From an uncultured Muribaculaceae bacterium (GTDB taxonomy: Bacteria > Bacteroidota > Bacteroidia > Bacteroidales > Muribaculaceae): 64,000 bases of DNA. The notes beneath the pieces are model-generated. The model had not been told where the DNA came from. It saw only the letters and a program-made list of their open reading frames with translations, and did not search any database. Location: positions 62,001-126,000 of the forward strand of contig CAJTWH010000003.1 of the NCBI GenBank assembly GCA_910579995.1, written 5' to 3'. Positions 43,464 to 53,041 of the stretch are shown here, in pieces (within the stretch, counting starts at the first letter, position 1; every line of letters begins with the position of its first letter). The translations under genes were made by a program, and so were the position numbers.

Positions 43464-45719
43464 TTATCTTTTTACCACAAGCCTCCTCTCGATACCGGAC
43501 CTTGAGTCGCCTCCGGCACGCAATATGAATTCACCGGGTTCTACCCTGCGCTTCATGTCGCCGCCTACGATTGCAAGCGAGCTTACCGGCAAAGCTATCT
43601 CTACACGGCGTGTCTCGCCGGGGCTGAGTGTCACACGCTCGAAATAGCGCAGGTCGCATACCGACGGCGTCACACTCGCCACAAGGTCGGTGCTGTAGAG
43701 CTGAGCAACCTCCGTAGCCCGCATGTTACCTGTATTCCGCAGGTCGAAGCTTACTTTGATGGTATCGTCTGCGCCATACTCATCTTTGTCGAGTGCGAGA
43801 TTGCTGTACTCAAAATCGCTGTAGCTCAAGCCGTAGCCGAATGGATAGAGCGGTTCGAAGCCGGCGTCGAGATAATACGACGTACATCCGAGGAAGGTAT
43901 TCCCGGCGTCGTCAGGGATATCCTGTATAAACAATTCCTGACCCGTGGCCGGACGGCCGGTATTGGCATGATTGTAATATATCGGACATTGTCCGGAAGT
44001 CGACGGGAATGTTACCGGCGTCTTGCCCGATGGCGACTCGCGCCCCATAAGTATATCGGCAAGTGCGGGGCCGCCCATCGTGCCGGGATGGAAACTGTAG
44101 ATTACAGCGTCGGAAAGCGCGGCCTCATCGCCTATCGCCAAGGGACGGCCGGCCATCACGATCATCACCAACGGCTTGCCTGTAGCCTTGAGCTTTTCCA
44201 CCAGACTGCTCTGCGCACCTACGAGGCCGATTTCAGCCATCGAGTGACCCTCGCCGGAAAGTATGGCGTCTTCACCAACGGCAACGACTATCACGTCAGC
44301 ACCGTCGGCAGCCGCTACTGCTTCGGCTATGCTTGCTTCGTCGGTGCGACGCGGGGTAAGCAATCCGGGGCTATAAATCAGCTCGACATCCTCTTTTTCA
44401 AGTGCGTCGCGCAGCGTCACGGTGTGCTCTTTCTCTCCGTCGAAAATCCATGTGCCAAGCTGGTTATAGCGTGCGTCGGCCATCGGGCCGGTGAGCAGCA
44501 CGCGCTTGGTTCGCTTTGAGTCGAGCGGCAGGGTTGCATTGTCATTCTTAAGCAATATGGCGCTCTCCAAGGCCGCTTTCCGGGCAGCGGCAAGATGAGC
44601 CGGTGCATATTTCACGGTCTGCGGAGTCTGCACGTAGGGATTCTCAAACAGCCCGAGCTTGAATTTCGCACGCAATATGCCTCGCACGGCGCGGTCGATA
44701 TCCGCCTCTTCAACTTCGCCGCTCTTTACAAGGGCTTCGAGATTGGCAAGATAGATACCGTCTTCCATATCCATGTCGACGCCTGCCGTGATACACTTCG
44801 CCGCTGCCTCGCTCTCGTTGGCGGCGACGCGGTGAGGTATGAGTTCGCGGACACTGAAACAGTCGCTGACCACAAAACCGTCGAAGCCCCATTCGTTACG
44901 CAAAATATCTGTCATAAGATATTTATTGCACGACGACGGCACTCCATCGTTGGCGTTGAAAGAGGCCATGAATGTGAGCACGCCCTCATCTTTGGCTGCC
45001 TCGAAAGGCGGAAGATAGGTTTGCCTGAGTTCGCGCTCGCTCACTCCGGTGGTGTTGTAGTCGCGTCCGCCCTCAGCCGCACCGTAGGCCACAAAATGCT
45101 TGGCACATGCGGCTACCGATGTCGGAGACCCCAGAGAGTCGCCGTGCTGAAAGCCGGAGGTCATAGCCCGCGCCAATACAGATGTAAGATACGGGTCTTC
45201 GCCAAAGCCCTCGGCAATACGGCCCCAGCGGGCGTCGCGGGCAATGTCGATCATCGGGGCGAAGGTCCAGCGCACGCCGTCGGCCGAAGCCTCCACGGCT
45301 GCCACGCGGGCACCCTCCTCAACCGTTGAAGGCGAAAAACTCGCGGCGAGGCCCAGCGGTATGGGGAAGATAGTCTTGTAGCCATGAATGACATCGCGCC
45401 CCATAAGCAGCGGTATGCCGAGACGGCTTTTCTCAAGAGCCAAGCGCTGGAGAGCGTCGGAGGTGGCGGGGTCGTTGACGTTCATAAACGACCCCACATT
45501 GCCCTCCTCTATCATTTTGGCAAAGTATGCGCGCCCCTCGTCGCTGTGCTGATATGCCCGCTGGTTGAGCTGACCGATTTTCTCTTGAAGCGTCATGCGC
45601 CCCAAAAGGTCCTCTACCCTCTCCTCTACAGGAGCGTTAGCCTGCCGGTAAACGGGCTCAGCGACCATCGGCCACACCGACAGCACGGCGGCGACTAATG
45701 CGCAGATACTGTTTTTCAT
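43464..45719 (-). CDS. GH3 beta-glucosidase (BglX-like)
   Basis: The product has 751 residues with a signal peptide (about 1-20). The GH3 N-terminal barrel has MGRDVIHGYKTIFPI, CAKHFVAYGAAEGGRDYN and the nucleophile motif GFVVSDCFSV. The alpha/beta sandwich carries VAVGEDAILSGEGHS, and a C-terminal fibronectin III-like domain (about 650-751) closes it, as in BglX. It removes terminal beta-glucosyl or xylosyl residues from oligosaccharides in the periplasm. It is the last gene of the PUL and overlaps the phosphodiester glycosidase gene by 4 nt. Confidence 0.94.
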   Translation of the reverse strand: MKNSICALVAAVLSVWPMVAEPVYRQANAPVEERVEDLLGRMTLQEKIGQLNQRAYQHSDEGRAYFAKMIEEGNVGSFMNVNDPATSDALQRLALEKSRLGIPLLMGRDVIHGYKTIFPIPLGLAASFSPSTVEEGARVAAVEASADGVRWTFAPMIDIARDARWGRIAEGFGEDPYLTSVLARAMTSGFQHGDSLGSPTSVAACAKHFVAYGAAEGGRDYNTTGVSERELRQTYLPPFEAAKDEGVLTFMASFNANDGVPSSCNKYLMTDILRNEWGFDGFVVSDCFSVRELIPHRVAANESEAAAKCITAGVDMDMEDGIYLANLEALVKSGEVEEADIDRAVRGILRAKFKLGLFENPYVQTPQTVKYAPAHLAAARKAALESAILLKNDNATLPLDSKRTKRVLLTGPMADARYNQLGTWIFDGEKEHTVTLRDALEKEDVELIYSPGLLTPRRTDEASIAEAVAAADGADVIVVAVGEDAILSGEGHSMAEIGLVGAQSSLVEKLKATGKPLVMIVMAGRPLAIGDEAALSDAVIYSFHPGTMGGPALADILMGRESPSGKTPVTFPSTSGQCPIYYNHANTGRPATGQELFIQDIPDDAGNTFLGCTSYYLDAGFEPLYPFGYGLSYSDFEYSNLALDKDEYGADDTIKVSFDLRNTGNMRATEVAQLYSTDLVASVTPSVCDLRYFERVTLSPGETRRVEIALPVSSLAIVGGDMKRRVEPGEFILRAGGDSRSGIERRLVVKR

Positions 45720-47425
45720 TTCACCACCATTTTTTTACCGTCGCGGATATATATCCCGGGAGCGAGCGGCATATTGCACTCCACACCCATAAGATTATAT
45801 ATGCGCCCGTCACTTGCCTGTCCGGCCTCGATATCTTCGATACCCGACACTGCGCCACCGACAGATACGGCATGTGTGCATTTCACACCGTCGCACTCGA
45901 CTGTTATATAGCCGTAGACAGGTGTAGACGAAGCGGTAAGAGTTGTACCGGTAATCTTACCCAAGCCCTCGCTGCAGCGCAATGTATAGCCGCCACTCTT
46001 GCTGCCGAGCAGTGAGCCATATTGGTTATACAGCAAGATGGCAGGTGTCAGCGAGCCACCGACAGGAAGACTGATCACCTCATCGGGGGTATCGACACGA
46101 ACTTCGGCAGTAGTATTGTCTTCGGGGGCATTGTCAAACACCATCAGACAGTTGGCAACCGCACGCGGGGTCGATTCTGTAGTCTTGTTTACGATAGCTT
46201 TGGTAACGTAGAGCTCGGCCGAGCCGCCACCGTCGCATTGCATCATGTTGCTGCAGCCGAAGTGGCGTGCTATCTGCGAAGCCTTGGCGGTATTGAGGCC
46301 TGCCGATTTACCGTAGACCGGATCGGTGGATTTGTCTATCACCATCATATAGAGAGTCTTGCGGTCGGCAGATGTGCCGTAGAGCGATCGTGGATAAGTC
46401 ATGCTGTCGTAGTCGGCGCTGTTGCATTGGCTGCGTACTTCGCCATCAACCATTGTCACCAAGTTGCCGCCGATGGCAGTCTCTACAAGGGGATATTCAG
46501 GATTGGTTTTCGGAGAGAACTGGAAAGCATATTTGAGCGACACCTTATCGCCAACTTTCACATTGGCGAGTTTCGTATGACCGTTGCCGCGGCCTACCAG
46601 AGCAAGGTCATGGTCGCCGAGTGTGCCGGTGCCGGCATTGTCGCGCACTTCTTTCACGATGAAGTCGATAAACTGTCCGCCCATCCATTCCTGACCTTCA
46701 GCGAGATCAAGAAGTACTTCGATGGCGTCGCCGCCCTCAGCAGCCTGATAGAATGTGCCCGACAGCTCTGCGGAAATCGGCTGAAATGCCTTCGATGTGC
46801 CGTAGAAACTGTTATACATGCCTATTTCATCGGGGTGAACGCCCTTGTTGCACTGCGCTACGGTGTAGAGAGCTATGCCGTCGTTGATACGCACGCTTAC
46901 CGATGGCTGGCAAAGGTTGACGAATACCTCTTTGTCGGGGCTGATTGCCATAAGGCCTGTTGTGGTGACAGGACCGCCAAAGGCCATTTCCTTAGACATA
47001 TTACACTCGGTCACCATCTTGCCGTTGCTGATAGAGGCATTGCGTGTCACCGACGAAAACATTTTGCCATCGGGAGCCTGCGACGACACCGCCCAGAAGT
47101 TGGCATTCTGTCCGGCGATGGCCTTATGGCCTGCTGTGGTCTGACGTGTGGCGGCAGTGCTGATGAGCTCGGTGCCTTTTGCGCTCTCTTTAGCCACCGA
47201 GTTTTCCACCCCGACATATTCGTTGTTCATGTCTACAATCACCATATTCACATTCAACGGTATATCAGGGAAACGGAGACGGAGGTATTTGGTGCCCGGT
47301 CCTATCTGACGTTCTATAAGGCGATCCATCTGATAGGCCTTGTTGTCGATCATTACATCTTCGGCCCATGCCTGGCCGCAAAGTGCAAGAACAGCTCCGC
47401 TAAACAATAATTTTTTCAGTTTCAT
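45716..47425 (-). CDS. Phosphodiester glycosidase family protein with T9SS-like tail
   Basis: The protein has 569 residues, with signal peptide AWA/ED near residue 22. The NAGPA-type domain (about 60-430) carries the hallmark MQCDGGGSAELYV; in human NAGPA and bacterial relatives this family opens sugar-1-phosphodiesters. A bacterial Ig-like stretch (about 440-530) follows. The last 28 residues (YNLMGVE, APGIYIRDGKKMVVK) match the tails of three neighbouring proteins. Surface or extracellular action on a phosphate-bridged glycan is inferred. It sits within the PUL between the large hydrolase-like gene and GH3. Confidence 0.85.
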   Translation of the reverse strand: MKLKKLLFSGAVLALCGQAWAEDVMIDNKAYQMDRLIERQIGPGTKYLRLRFPDIPLNVNMVIVDMNNEYVGVENSVAKESAKGTELISTAATRQTTAGHKAIAGQNANFWAVSSQAPDGKMFSSVTRNASISNGKMVTECNMSKEMAFGGPVTTTGLMAISPDKEVFVNLCQPSVSVRINDGIALYTVAQCNKGVHPDEIGMYNSFYGTSKAFQPISAELSGTFYQAAEGGDAIEVLLDLAEGQEWMGGQFIDFIVKEVRDNAGTGTLGDHDLALVGRGNGHTKLANVKVGDKVSLKYAFQFSPKTNPEYPLVETAIGGNLVTMVDGEVRSQCNSADYDSMTYPRSLYGTSADRKTLYMMVIDKSTDPVYGKSAGLNTAKASQIARHFGCSNMMQCDGGGSAELYVTKAIVNKTTESTPRAVANCLMVFDNAPEDNTTAEVRVDTPDEVISLPVGGSLTPAILLYNQYGSLLGSKSGGYTLRCSEGLGKITGTTLTASSTPVYGYITVECDGVKCTHAVSVGGAVSGIEDIEAGQASDGRIYNLMGVECNMPLAPGIYIRDGKKMVVK

Positions 47426-47454
47426 AGCTTCAGGGATTAAGGTTGGAGGTTTGC

Positions 47455-47513
47455 AGGAAGTGGGCAGCGAGTTCGTTTTTGCTGTTTACAACCCACTGCC
47501 CACAAACCACAAA
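47455..47513. repeat. Dispersed repeat B, copy 2
   Basis: This lies between two minus-strand PUL genes. The perfect 8-bp arms GTGGGCAG (47460-47467) and CTGCCCAC (47496-47503) can form a hairpin. It aligns with 41134-41192. No T-tract follows on the minus strand, so it is not a clear terminator. Confidence 0.55.
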
Positions 47514-47522
47514 CTTATAATT

Positions 47523-50246
47523 TTATTTCACAACGAATTTCTTACCGCCGCGGATATAAATGCCGGGGGCGAGCTCGCCCTTCATTTCAATACCCATGAG
47601 GTTGAATACGCGGGTGTCTGCTTCATCGCTGTCGGCACCTACGGATTCGATACCCGACGCCGTGGTAGGCGCAATCTTGATGTTGTCGAAGTGCCAAGGA
47701 TAGCAGAGCGATGTCAAGGTGAGTTTCGATGTTCCGGCTGGAATATGTACGTTGACATAATCGGGAGTCTCGTTATAGCTCATCTCGCTGCCATCGTCGG
47801 TAGAAGATTTAGGCCAGAGATAAAGCACATTGCTTGGGGCACCGTCTTTCTCGGCAGTTGAAATCCAGCGGCTCTTGTCGGCAAGGACTGCGTCGAAGTC
47901 GGCTCCGTCGGCACTGGTCACCTCGGGGCGCAAGGGCTGGTTGGCGGGGGTGAGTTCTTGATCGCCGAGAGTCATTGTCATGGCGGCGGCATATTGCTTG
48001 GGCCAGTTGAGGCTCGGATTATCCTCAATGATATACTGGTAGCCGGGAGCGACACCATTGTAGGCCACGCGGAAATATTCTTCGGCAGGCACGGCATGTT
48101 TCACTGAAATGTCAACATACATGTCTGCGTCGGCATTGATGGTGTATGTGAATTTCGAGCCCCAGTTGGCTATGGCAGCCTCGCGGGTTATGGTGCGGTT
48201 GCCGTCGTCGGGTATGATGGCCGAGTAAGTGCTCCAGCTCGGATCACCCATTGCTGAGAGGCGGTAGCCGCCGGTGGCATTGTTGTCTTCAGTGATGAAT
48301 ACTCCTTCAGCGTCGGTGCGATAGTTTGATGTGGCATATACCGGAGTGGCATATTCTTCTGTCTCAGGCTCGTTTTCACTTACCAGATAGAGAACGAAGC
48401 GGCCCGGCTCGAGTTCGTAGGTCTTGGTGCCGGCAGCGTCGGCTTCGGTAGTGCCGTCCATGAGCACGCGCTTAACTGCGATGTCCTTGCTGATTGTCAC
48501 AGTCTGTTTATTGTGGATATCGCCGTTGAGAACCATCATGAAGAGGTTCTTGCCGTTTTTGAGCTGAGATACGCATACACCCTCGCCGTCGGATGTCACA
48601 GAGTTGATACCTTCGGGAAGAAGTTCTTTTGTCAGACGTGTGCAGCCTACGGGAGTAGTTGCGTTGGTGTGGCCTGCGCTGAGGAATTCAGCTCCGAGGA
48701 ACACCCATGTCAGCGCGTGGATATCTTTGTTGATACGCTGCACCATATACCATACCGGAGTTTTCTCATTGTTTGTATTGATAGGGGCGTCGTAGTATGT
48801 GTAGCCGCCGTAAGGGTTGGGGCATTTGTAGGTGAAATACTGCACGCCCTGAGCACCGTAGGCAAGGTTGCCGAAGATCTGCACTCGCATGTGGTCTTCC
48901 TCAGGTGTCGGATACGACACTCCTGCTTTGCCGCAGTTTGAAGCCACCGAGTGAGCGAAAGCCCAGAATGATGTGTGGTAGTACTTGGCAAGTTTTGATA
49001 CGATTTCGAGGTTCTGATAAAAGTCGGGCTCTATGTAGATTTCCTTGGTATCGTCGTATTGGCGCACGGGATAATAGTCGTAGCTGATAAAGCCTGTGCC
49101 TACCTCGCGCATGAAAGTATGCACATATTCATCGTAGCTTGTAAATCCGATTGCGGGCATGCTCGTGCTGATATTGAGCAGGTTGCCGTAAAGGAGATTC
49201 TGCTTGTCGAATTCGCGGATCCAATTCACCTTCTGAGCCATTTCGGGGAAATGCTGGCGATGGGGTTCGTCCATGATAAACCAACCTGCAAGGCGGTCTG
49301 AGGCCATGCCGGCAGGTACGTTGGATTTCACTTCATCATAAGAGCTTACACCGGCCTTGCATATCATGGTGAGCTCGGTGCCCTCGTGAAGGTTTACCTG
49401 AACACCGTTTACTTCCTGACCGTCGAAGAGGAAAGCCTTGTCGACTCCCGGCCATGCTGTGCCTTGGGTCATGGTGAAGCCGCAGTCCCACAGCTCCTTG
49501 TATTGCTCATGAAGGAAAGCGGGAGCTTGATCGCCTTTGCCGCCCTCGAAGTCTACAGAGCCCCAAGCATAGATGGGGAAATACTTACCGGTCGGATGGC
49601 GATAGTAGGTGTTCATCTCCGGCAACTGGTTGTGGCTTGCCTGATGTCCGCCCTTGCCGTCGGCTGAGCCATTGAAGTCCTCAGCCTCAATTATATTCTC
49701 GCCATCGGCTTTGAGCGTTATGTCTTTAAAGGGATATTCGTTTACGTCGTAGCGTATGTTGCGGATCTGAATAGCACCGCCTACGGGCAGGTCTTTGAAG
49801 TAGATGTCCTGATACTGCCCTGCTTTATTGAGCAGACGGACGACATTGCTTGTGCGCTGGCTGCTCACGTCGCCGCGGAATGTTGTCCACTCATCGGTGG
49901 CCACCATGCCGTTTTCGATGTTATAGTCTTTAGTGGCACTGCCCATAAACACCTTATACATCCTCAGCATTATATTGCTCAGATTATTTGTAGAGCGATA
50001 TTCAAAGCAAAGAGCGGTGTATTCGTCGGGCACGGCTTCTTCGATTGTATTAAGGCGCACACTCGGAATAAGAGCGCCGCCGTCATTGGTCTCGCAAGTC
50101 AAGGTCCATGTATCTGTCGAAGGATCATAGTCTGACGAGAAACCGCTGCCGACCGGCAACTCAACTATCTTCATCGGATAGCCCTGCGCGAACATCAATG
50201 TAGGCATTATCAGTCCTATCGCAGCTATCAATGTCTTTAATTTCAT
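47523..50246 (-). CDS. Large secreted barrel-type glycoside-hydrolase-like protein with T9SS-like tail
   Basis: The protein has 907 residues with a signal peptide (FAQ/GY, about 21). After a beta-sandwich region (about 25-170) comes a probable (beta/alpha)8 barrel (about 200-560): YAWGSVDFEGG, AGWFIMDEPHRQHF with a candidate acid residue, TGFISYDYYPV, WAFAHSVASNC and QYFTYKCPNP. This layout resembles GH42/GH2-clan enzymes but no family is certain. Two further beta domains precede the tail FNLMGIE, APGIYIRGGKKFVVK. A role in degrading the PUL's target glycan outside the cell is inferred from position. Confidence 0.7.
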   Translation of the reverse strand: MKLKTLIAAIGLIMPTLMFAQGYPMKIVELPVGSGFSSDYDPSTDTWTLTCETNDGGALIPSVRLNTIEEAVPDEYTALCFEYRSTNNLSNIMLRMYKVFMGSATKDYNIENGMVATDEWTTFRGDVSSQRTSNVVRLLNKAGQYQDIYFKDLPVGGAIQIRNIRYDVNEYPFKDITLKADGENIIEAEDFNGSADGKGGHQASHNQLPEMNTYYRHPTGKYFPIYAWGSVDFEGGKGDQAPAFLHEQYKELWDCGFTMTQGTAWPGVDKAFLFDGQEVNGVQVNLHEGTELTMICKAGVSSYDEVKSNVPAGMASDRLAGWFIMDEPHRQHFPEMAQKVNWIREFDKQNLLYGNLLNISTSMPAIGFTSYDEYVHTFMREVGTGFISYDYYPVRQYDDTKEIYIEPDFYQNLEIVSKLAKYYHTSFWAFAHSVASNCGKAGVSYPTPEEDHMRVQIFGNLAYGAQGVQYFTYKCPNPYGGYTYYDAPINTNNEKTPVWYMVQRINKDIHALTWVFLGAEFLSAGHTNATTPVGCTRLTKELLPEGINSVTSDGEGVCVSQLKNGKNLFMMVLNGDIHNKQTVTISKDIAVKRVLMDGTTEADAAGTKTYELEPGRFVLYLVSENEPETEEYATPVYATSNYRTDAEGVFITEDNNATGGYRLSAMGDPSWSTYSAIIPDDGNRTITREAAIANWGSKFTYTINADADMYVDISVKHAVPAEEYFRVAYNGVAPGYQYIIEDNPSLNWPKQYAAAMTMTLGDQELTPANQPLRPEVTSADGADFDAVLADKSRWISTAEKDGAPSNVLYLWPKSSTDDGSEMSYNETPDYVNVHIPAGTSKLTLTSLCYPWHFDNIKIAPTTASGIESVGADSDEADTRVFNLMGIEMKGELAPGIYIRGGKKFVVK

Positions 50247-50269
50247 GGTAAAATTCAGTTTTTGGGAAG

Positions 50270-50315
50270 AAAAAAGGGCAGAAGACCCGGGTCAGCGACC
50301 GAAGCTCTTCTGCCC
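50270..50315 (-). terminator. Terminator inside the PUL
   Basis: The 9-bp stem GGGCAGAAG/CTTCTGCCC (50276-50284 and 50307-50315) has a 22-nt loop and is followed on the minus strand by six T (plus-strand A at 50270-50275). It lies between the secreted protein gene at 50340 and the large hydrolase-like gene, so it should lower expression of the distal genes. Confidence 0.75.
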
Positions 50316-50339
50316 TTGATATGTCAGAATTTCTATTTC

Positions 50340-51554
50340 TTACTTAACGATAAATTTCTTACCGTCGCGGATGTAGAGACCGGGAGCGAGTTCGCCCTTA
50401 ACCTCTACGCCCATCATGTTGTAAACACGGCCTGCAGCAGCATTGGCAGCCTCAACAACAGAGATACCGGTTTCGGGTTCGTCGGGCTGTTCGGGTTCAA
50501 GGCTGGCGGCGGTCACCCAACGGGGGTTCTTGGCCCAAAGAAGATTCTCAGGATTCATACCTTTGAACTGGAGCCACATGAAGTGGTTAGAGCCGAAGGT
50601 CTGTGCGAACTCGTTGGCAGCAACGGCGTCGGTAAGATCGATTACTGCGGTTTTCCATTCTGCGTCGTATACTTCTTCCTCGCTGTAAACCTCAAGTTTG
50701 GTTGTGGTATTGGTGGGAAGCATTTCAGTATAGTTGGCTTTCTTGTGCATAAGAACGTTGGGAGAGAATTCCTCGCCGGTCATCTTATAGTCGAAGCAGA
50801 ATACTGTGCATCCGTCGGGGAGAGGACGTACCAACTGACCTGTCTGAAGAAGACCATTGCCGTCGCCGTCAGGATTGAGGGTGTAGAGAGCGCACTCCAT
50901 GTCGGGGTCATAGTCGTTCATGAGTGAGTTGTTGGGCAGTGAGAAGCTGTCGTTTACCGGACCGGCAGCTGCCTTGCACTCTGCTGCAGCTTCGTCAAGA
51001 GTGAGAAGACGGATGTTCTTTACTGTGAACTGCCAACCGATTTCGTGAGCGTTGGCGTCGTTCCAAGACACCCACCAGTAGTTTGCGGCGTAGTGGTCTT
51101 CGTCGCCCCACAACGGCTGAACGCTGCGGTCAAGCACTACATAGCAGGTCTGATAGTCATCGGCTACAGTGAAGAGTGCGCCGCTGAAAGCATTGTGCTG
51201 GTTCTGGAACTCATGGTAGAAGATAACGAGGTCATTGACCTGACGGTTAGTCTTGTAGTCCATGGCGAGAACGGTGTACTCCATGGGGCAAACCTCGGTG
51301 AGTTTCTTTGTGCGGAAGTAGCAACCGCCGTCGGCTACCTCACGGGTAAGGGTGATCGAACCGTCTTCGGCAAACAAGGGAGTACCGTTGCTTACGCCGA
51401 GCTCGGCTTCTTCTCCTTCTACGCAGGGGAAAGAGAGGTTACCACCGCCGTCGGGTGAAACGGTGACGCAATCGCGGAAGTAGATAGGATACTCTGCTGA
51501 AGCGCTGAGAGTAGCTACTACGAGAGCTGCACTGAGTAAAGCTTTGATTTTCAT
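50340..51554 (-). CDS. Secreted protein, paralogue A, T9SS-like tail
   Basis: The start at 51554 (MKIKALLSAALVVATLSASA) is chosen over 51614 because it gives a proper signal peptide. The mature part (about 380 residues) starts EYPIYFRDC and is rich in beta-strands and aromatic residues (YWWVSWNDAN). It is paralogous throughout to the next upstream gene and ends with YNMMGVE, APGLYIRDGKKFIVK. It occupies the place where PULs usually carry SusE/SusF-like glycan-binding lipoproteins, but has no lipobox. A surface glycan-binding role is a guess from position. Confidence 0.75.
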   Translation of the reverse strand: MKIKALLSAALVVATLSASAEYPIYFRDCVTVSPDGGGNLSFPCVEGEEAELGVSNGTPLFAEDGSITLTREVADGGCYFRTKKLTEVCPMEYTVLAMDYKTNRQVNDLVIFYHEFQNQHNAFSGALFTVADDYQTCYVVLDRSVQPLWGDEDHYAANYWWVSWNDANAHEIGWQFTVKNIRLLTLDEAAAECKAAAGPVNDSFSLPNNSLMNDYDPDMECALYTLNPDGDGNGLLQTGQLVRPLPDGCTVFCFDYKMTGEEFSPNVLMHKKANYTEMLPTNTTTKLEVYSEEEVYDAEWKTAVIDLTDAVAANEFAQTFGSNHFMWLQFKGMNPENLLWAKNPRWVTAASLEPEQPDEPETGISVVEAANAAAGRVYNMMGVEVKGELAPGLYIRDGKKFIVK

Positions 51555-51600
51555 AAGGGATTGTTTATTAAAAGGTGAATTGATTTCTGTTGTGTTTAAT

Positions 51601-51629
51601 GTTCGCAAGCGCAAAGCGCGCTTGCGAAC
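51601..51629. repeat. 12-bp hairpin between paralogues
   Basis: The perfect arms GTTCGCAAGCGC (51601-51612) and GCGCTTGCGAAC (51618-51629) surround a 5-nt loop. No U-tract follows on the minus strand; it more likely shapes mRNA stability than ends transcription. Confidence 0.6.
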
Positions 51630-51638
51630 TTATAAGAT

Positions 51639-52847
51639 TTATTTTACGATAAATTTCTTACCGCCACGGATATAGAGACCGGGAGCGAGCTCGCCCTTAA
51701 CCTCTACGCCCATCATGTTGTAAACGGGGCCGGCAGCTGCGTTGGCAGCCTCAACACCGGTGATACCTGTTTCGGGTTCGTCGGGTTCGATAGGTTCAAC
51801 GGGCTGCTCTTCAACGTAGGTGGGATCAATCCAACGTGCGTTCTTGATCCACATCACATTGTCTTTGGGCATTGTCTGGAACTGAAGCCAGATATAATCT
51901 TTGCTGCCGAAAACTTTGGCGAAACCAACCTCTTCCATTGCATCTTTAAGATCGATTTTTGCAGTTTTGAAGTCTTCTGCATAAGGATCTTCACATGCTT
52001 CGAGAGTTACGACTGCCGGGATTGATTTATTGATAGCACCGGGGGTGCAGAGGTGCAATGAAGGTGCATAAGCTTCACCGACGAGTTTATACTCGAAAGC
52101 GAAAGTTGTGCATGCAGAAGGAAGAGGACGTACAAGGAATGCAGACTGAAGCATGGGGTTGGCTGCTGTTTCAGATACTGCGAAGATGGGGCAGTTGTCC
52201 ATGTCGGGGTCAGCGTCGTTGGTGAAGTCTGCGTTTGCAGGCAGGAGAACATCTGCAACTTCCTTTGCGTCAGAGGCAGCACATTCTGCAGCAGCCTCAT
52301 CGAGAGTAAGCATACGGATATTCTTCACTGTAAGAGTCCAGCCAACAACTGAGCCATTGGCGTCGTTGGTAGAAATCCAAAGGTAGTTTTTGGTGTAGTC
52401 TTCCTCGCTGCCCCAACCGTTGAGACTGCGGTCAAAGGGAAGATATACAGTCTGATAATCATCAGATACGGTATACATCACACCTTGGGTGATATCTACG
52501 GCATTCTGGCCGGCATATTCATGATGGAATACGACAACGTCGTTGATGGGAAGGCTCGACTTGTAGTCGTATGCGAGCACACAGTATTCCATCGGGCAAG
52601 CTTCGGTGAGCTTTTTGGTACGGAACCAGCAGCCGCCGCCTTCCTGACGGGTAAGAGTGATAGAGCCGTCCTCAGCGAACGCAGGTGACTGGTGATCACC
52701 GTCGATCATCGGATAAGAGAAGTGGCCGGGGTAGATACCGTCGCCGTCAGGTGCACCACCGCAGTCGCGGAAGTAGATGGGATACTCTGCAGATGCAGTC
52801 AAGGCTGCGATCAGCATACCGGCTGTAAGTAAAGATTTTACTTTCAT
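51639..52847 (-). CDS. Secreted protein, paralogue B, T9SS-like tail
   Basis: The protein has 402 residues with signal peptide TASA/EYP. It shares the IYFRDC start, CWFRTKKLTEACPMEY, the KNIRMLTLDEAAAEC segment, YIWLQFQTMPKDN and the last 28 residues (YNMMGVE, APGLYIRGGKKFIVK) with paralogue A. The two genes are nearly identical in DNA over the tail region, which points to recent duplication or gene conversion. I do not recognise a catalytic domain; the sequence looks like tandem beta-sandwich modules. Confidence 0.75.
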   Translation of the reverse strand: MKVKSLLTAGMLIAALTASAEYPIYFRDCGGAPDGDGIYPGHFSYPMIDGDHQSPAFAEDGSITLTRQEGGGCWFRTKKLTEACPMEYCVLAYDYKSSLPINDVVVFHHEYAGQNAVDITQGVMYTVSDDYQTVYLPFDRSLNGWGSEEDYTKNYLWISTNDANGSVVGWTLTVKNIRMLTLDEAAAECAASDAKEVADVLLPANADFTNDADPDMDNCPIFAVSETAANPMLQSAFLVRPLPSACTTFAFEYKLVGEAYAPSLHLCTPGAINKSIPAVVTLEACEDPYAEDFKTAKIDLKDAMEEVGFAKVFGSKDYIWLQFQTMPKDNVMWIKNARWIDPTYVEEQPVEPIEPDEPETGITGVEAANAAAGPVYNMMGVEVKGELAPGLYIRGGKKFIVK

Positions 52848-52886
52848 AAGGGTTGGTTTAAATTGGTAATAGATTAAGTATTTTTT

Positions 52887-52990
52887 AGTTTCGCGGGCGA
52901 AACCGGTTTATTATGAATTAACAGGTTTATGAAGTTTAAACGAGGTAAAAGTAAACTCTTTAAACTCCCTAAACCGGCGCTGAAAGCGCC
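52887..52990 (-). repeat. Dispersed repeat A, second full copy
   Basis: The reverse complement begins GCGCTTTCAGCGCC and ends with the palindrome GTTTCGCCCGCGAAAC. It aligns along its whole length with 16728-16835. It lies in the spacer after the SusD2 gene. Confidence 0.75.
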
Positions 52991-52997
52991 TAAGCTT

Positions 52998-53032
52998 CAA
53001 GTTTGCAAGTTGCAATCCAACTTGCAAACTTG
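52998..53032. repeat. 15-bp perfect inverted repeat after SusD2
   Basis: The arms 52998-53012 and 53018-53032 (CAAGTTTGCAAGTTG and its complement) surround a 5-nt loop, 10 nt past the SusD2 stop. With the adjoining GGCGCT/AGCGCC hairpin (52976-52990) it makes a stable RNA structure between SusD2 and downstream genes. Confidence 0.65.
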
Positions 53033-53041
53033 AGAATAAGC

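Noticed and set aside
46022..47410. 462-codon plus-strand ORF
   Set aside because: Antisense to the phosphodiester glycosidase gene, Cys/His-rich without domain features; a shadow frame.
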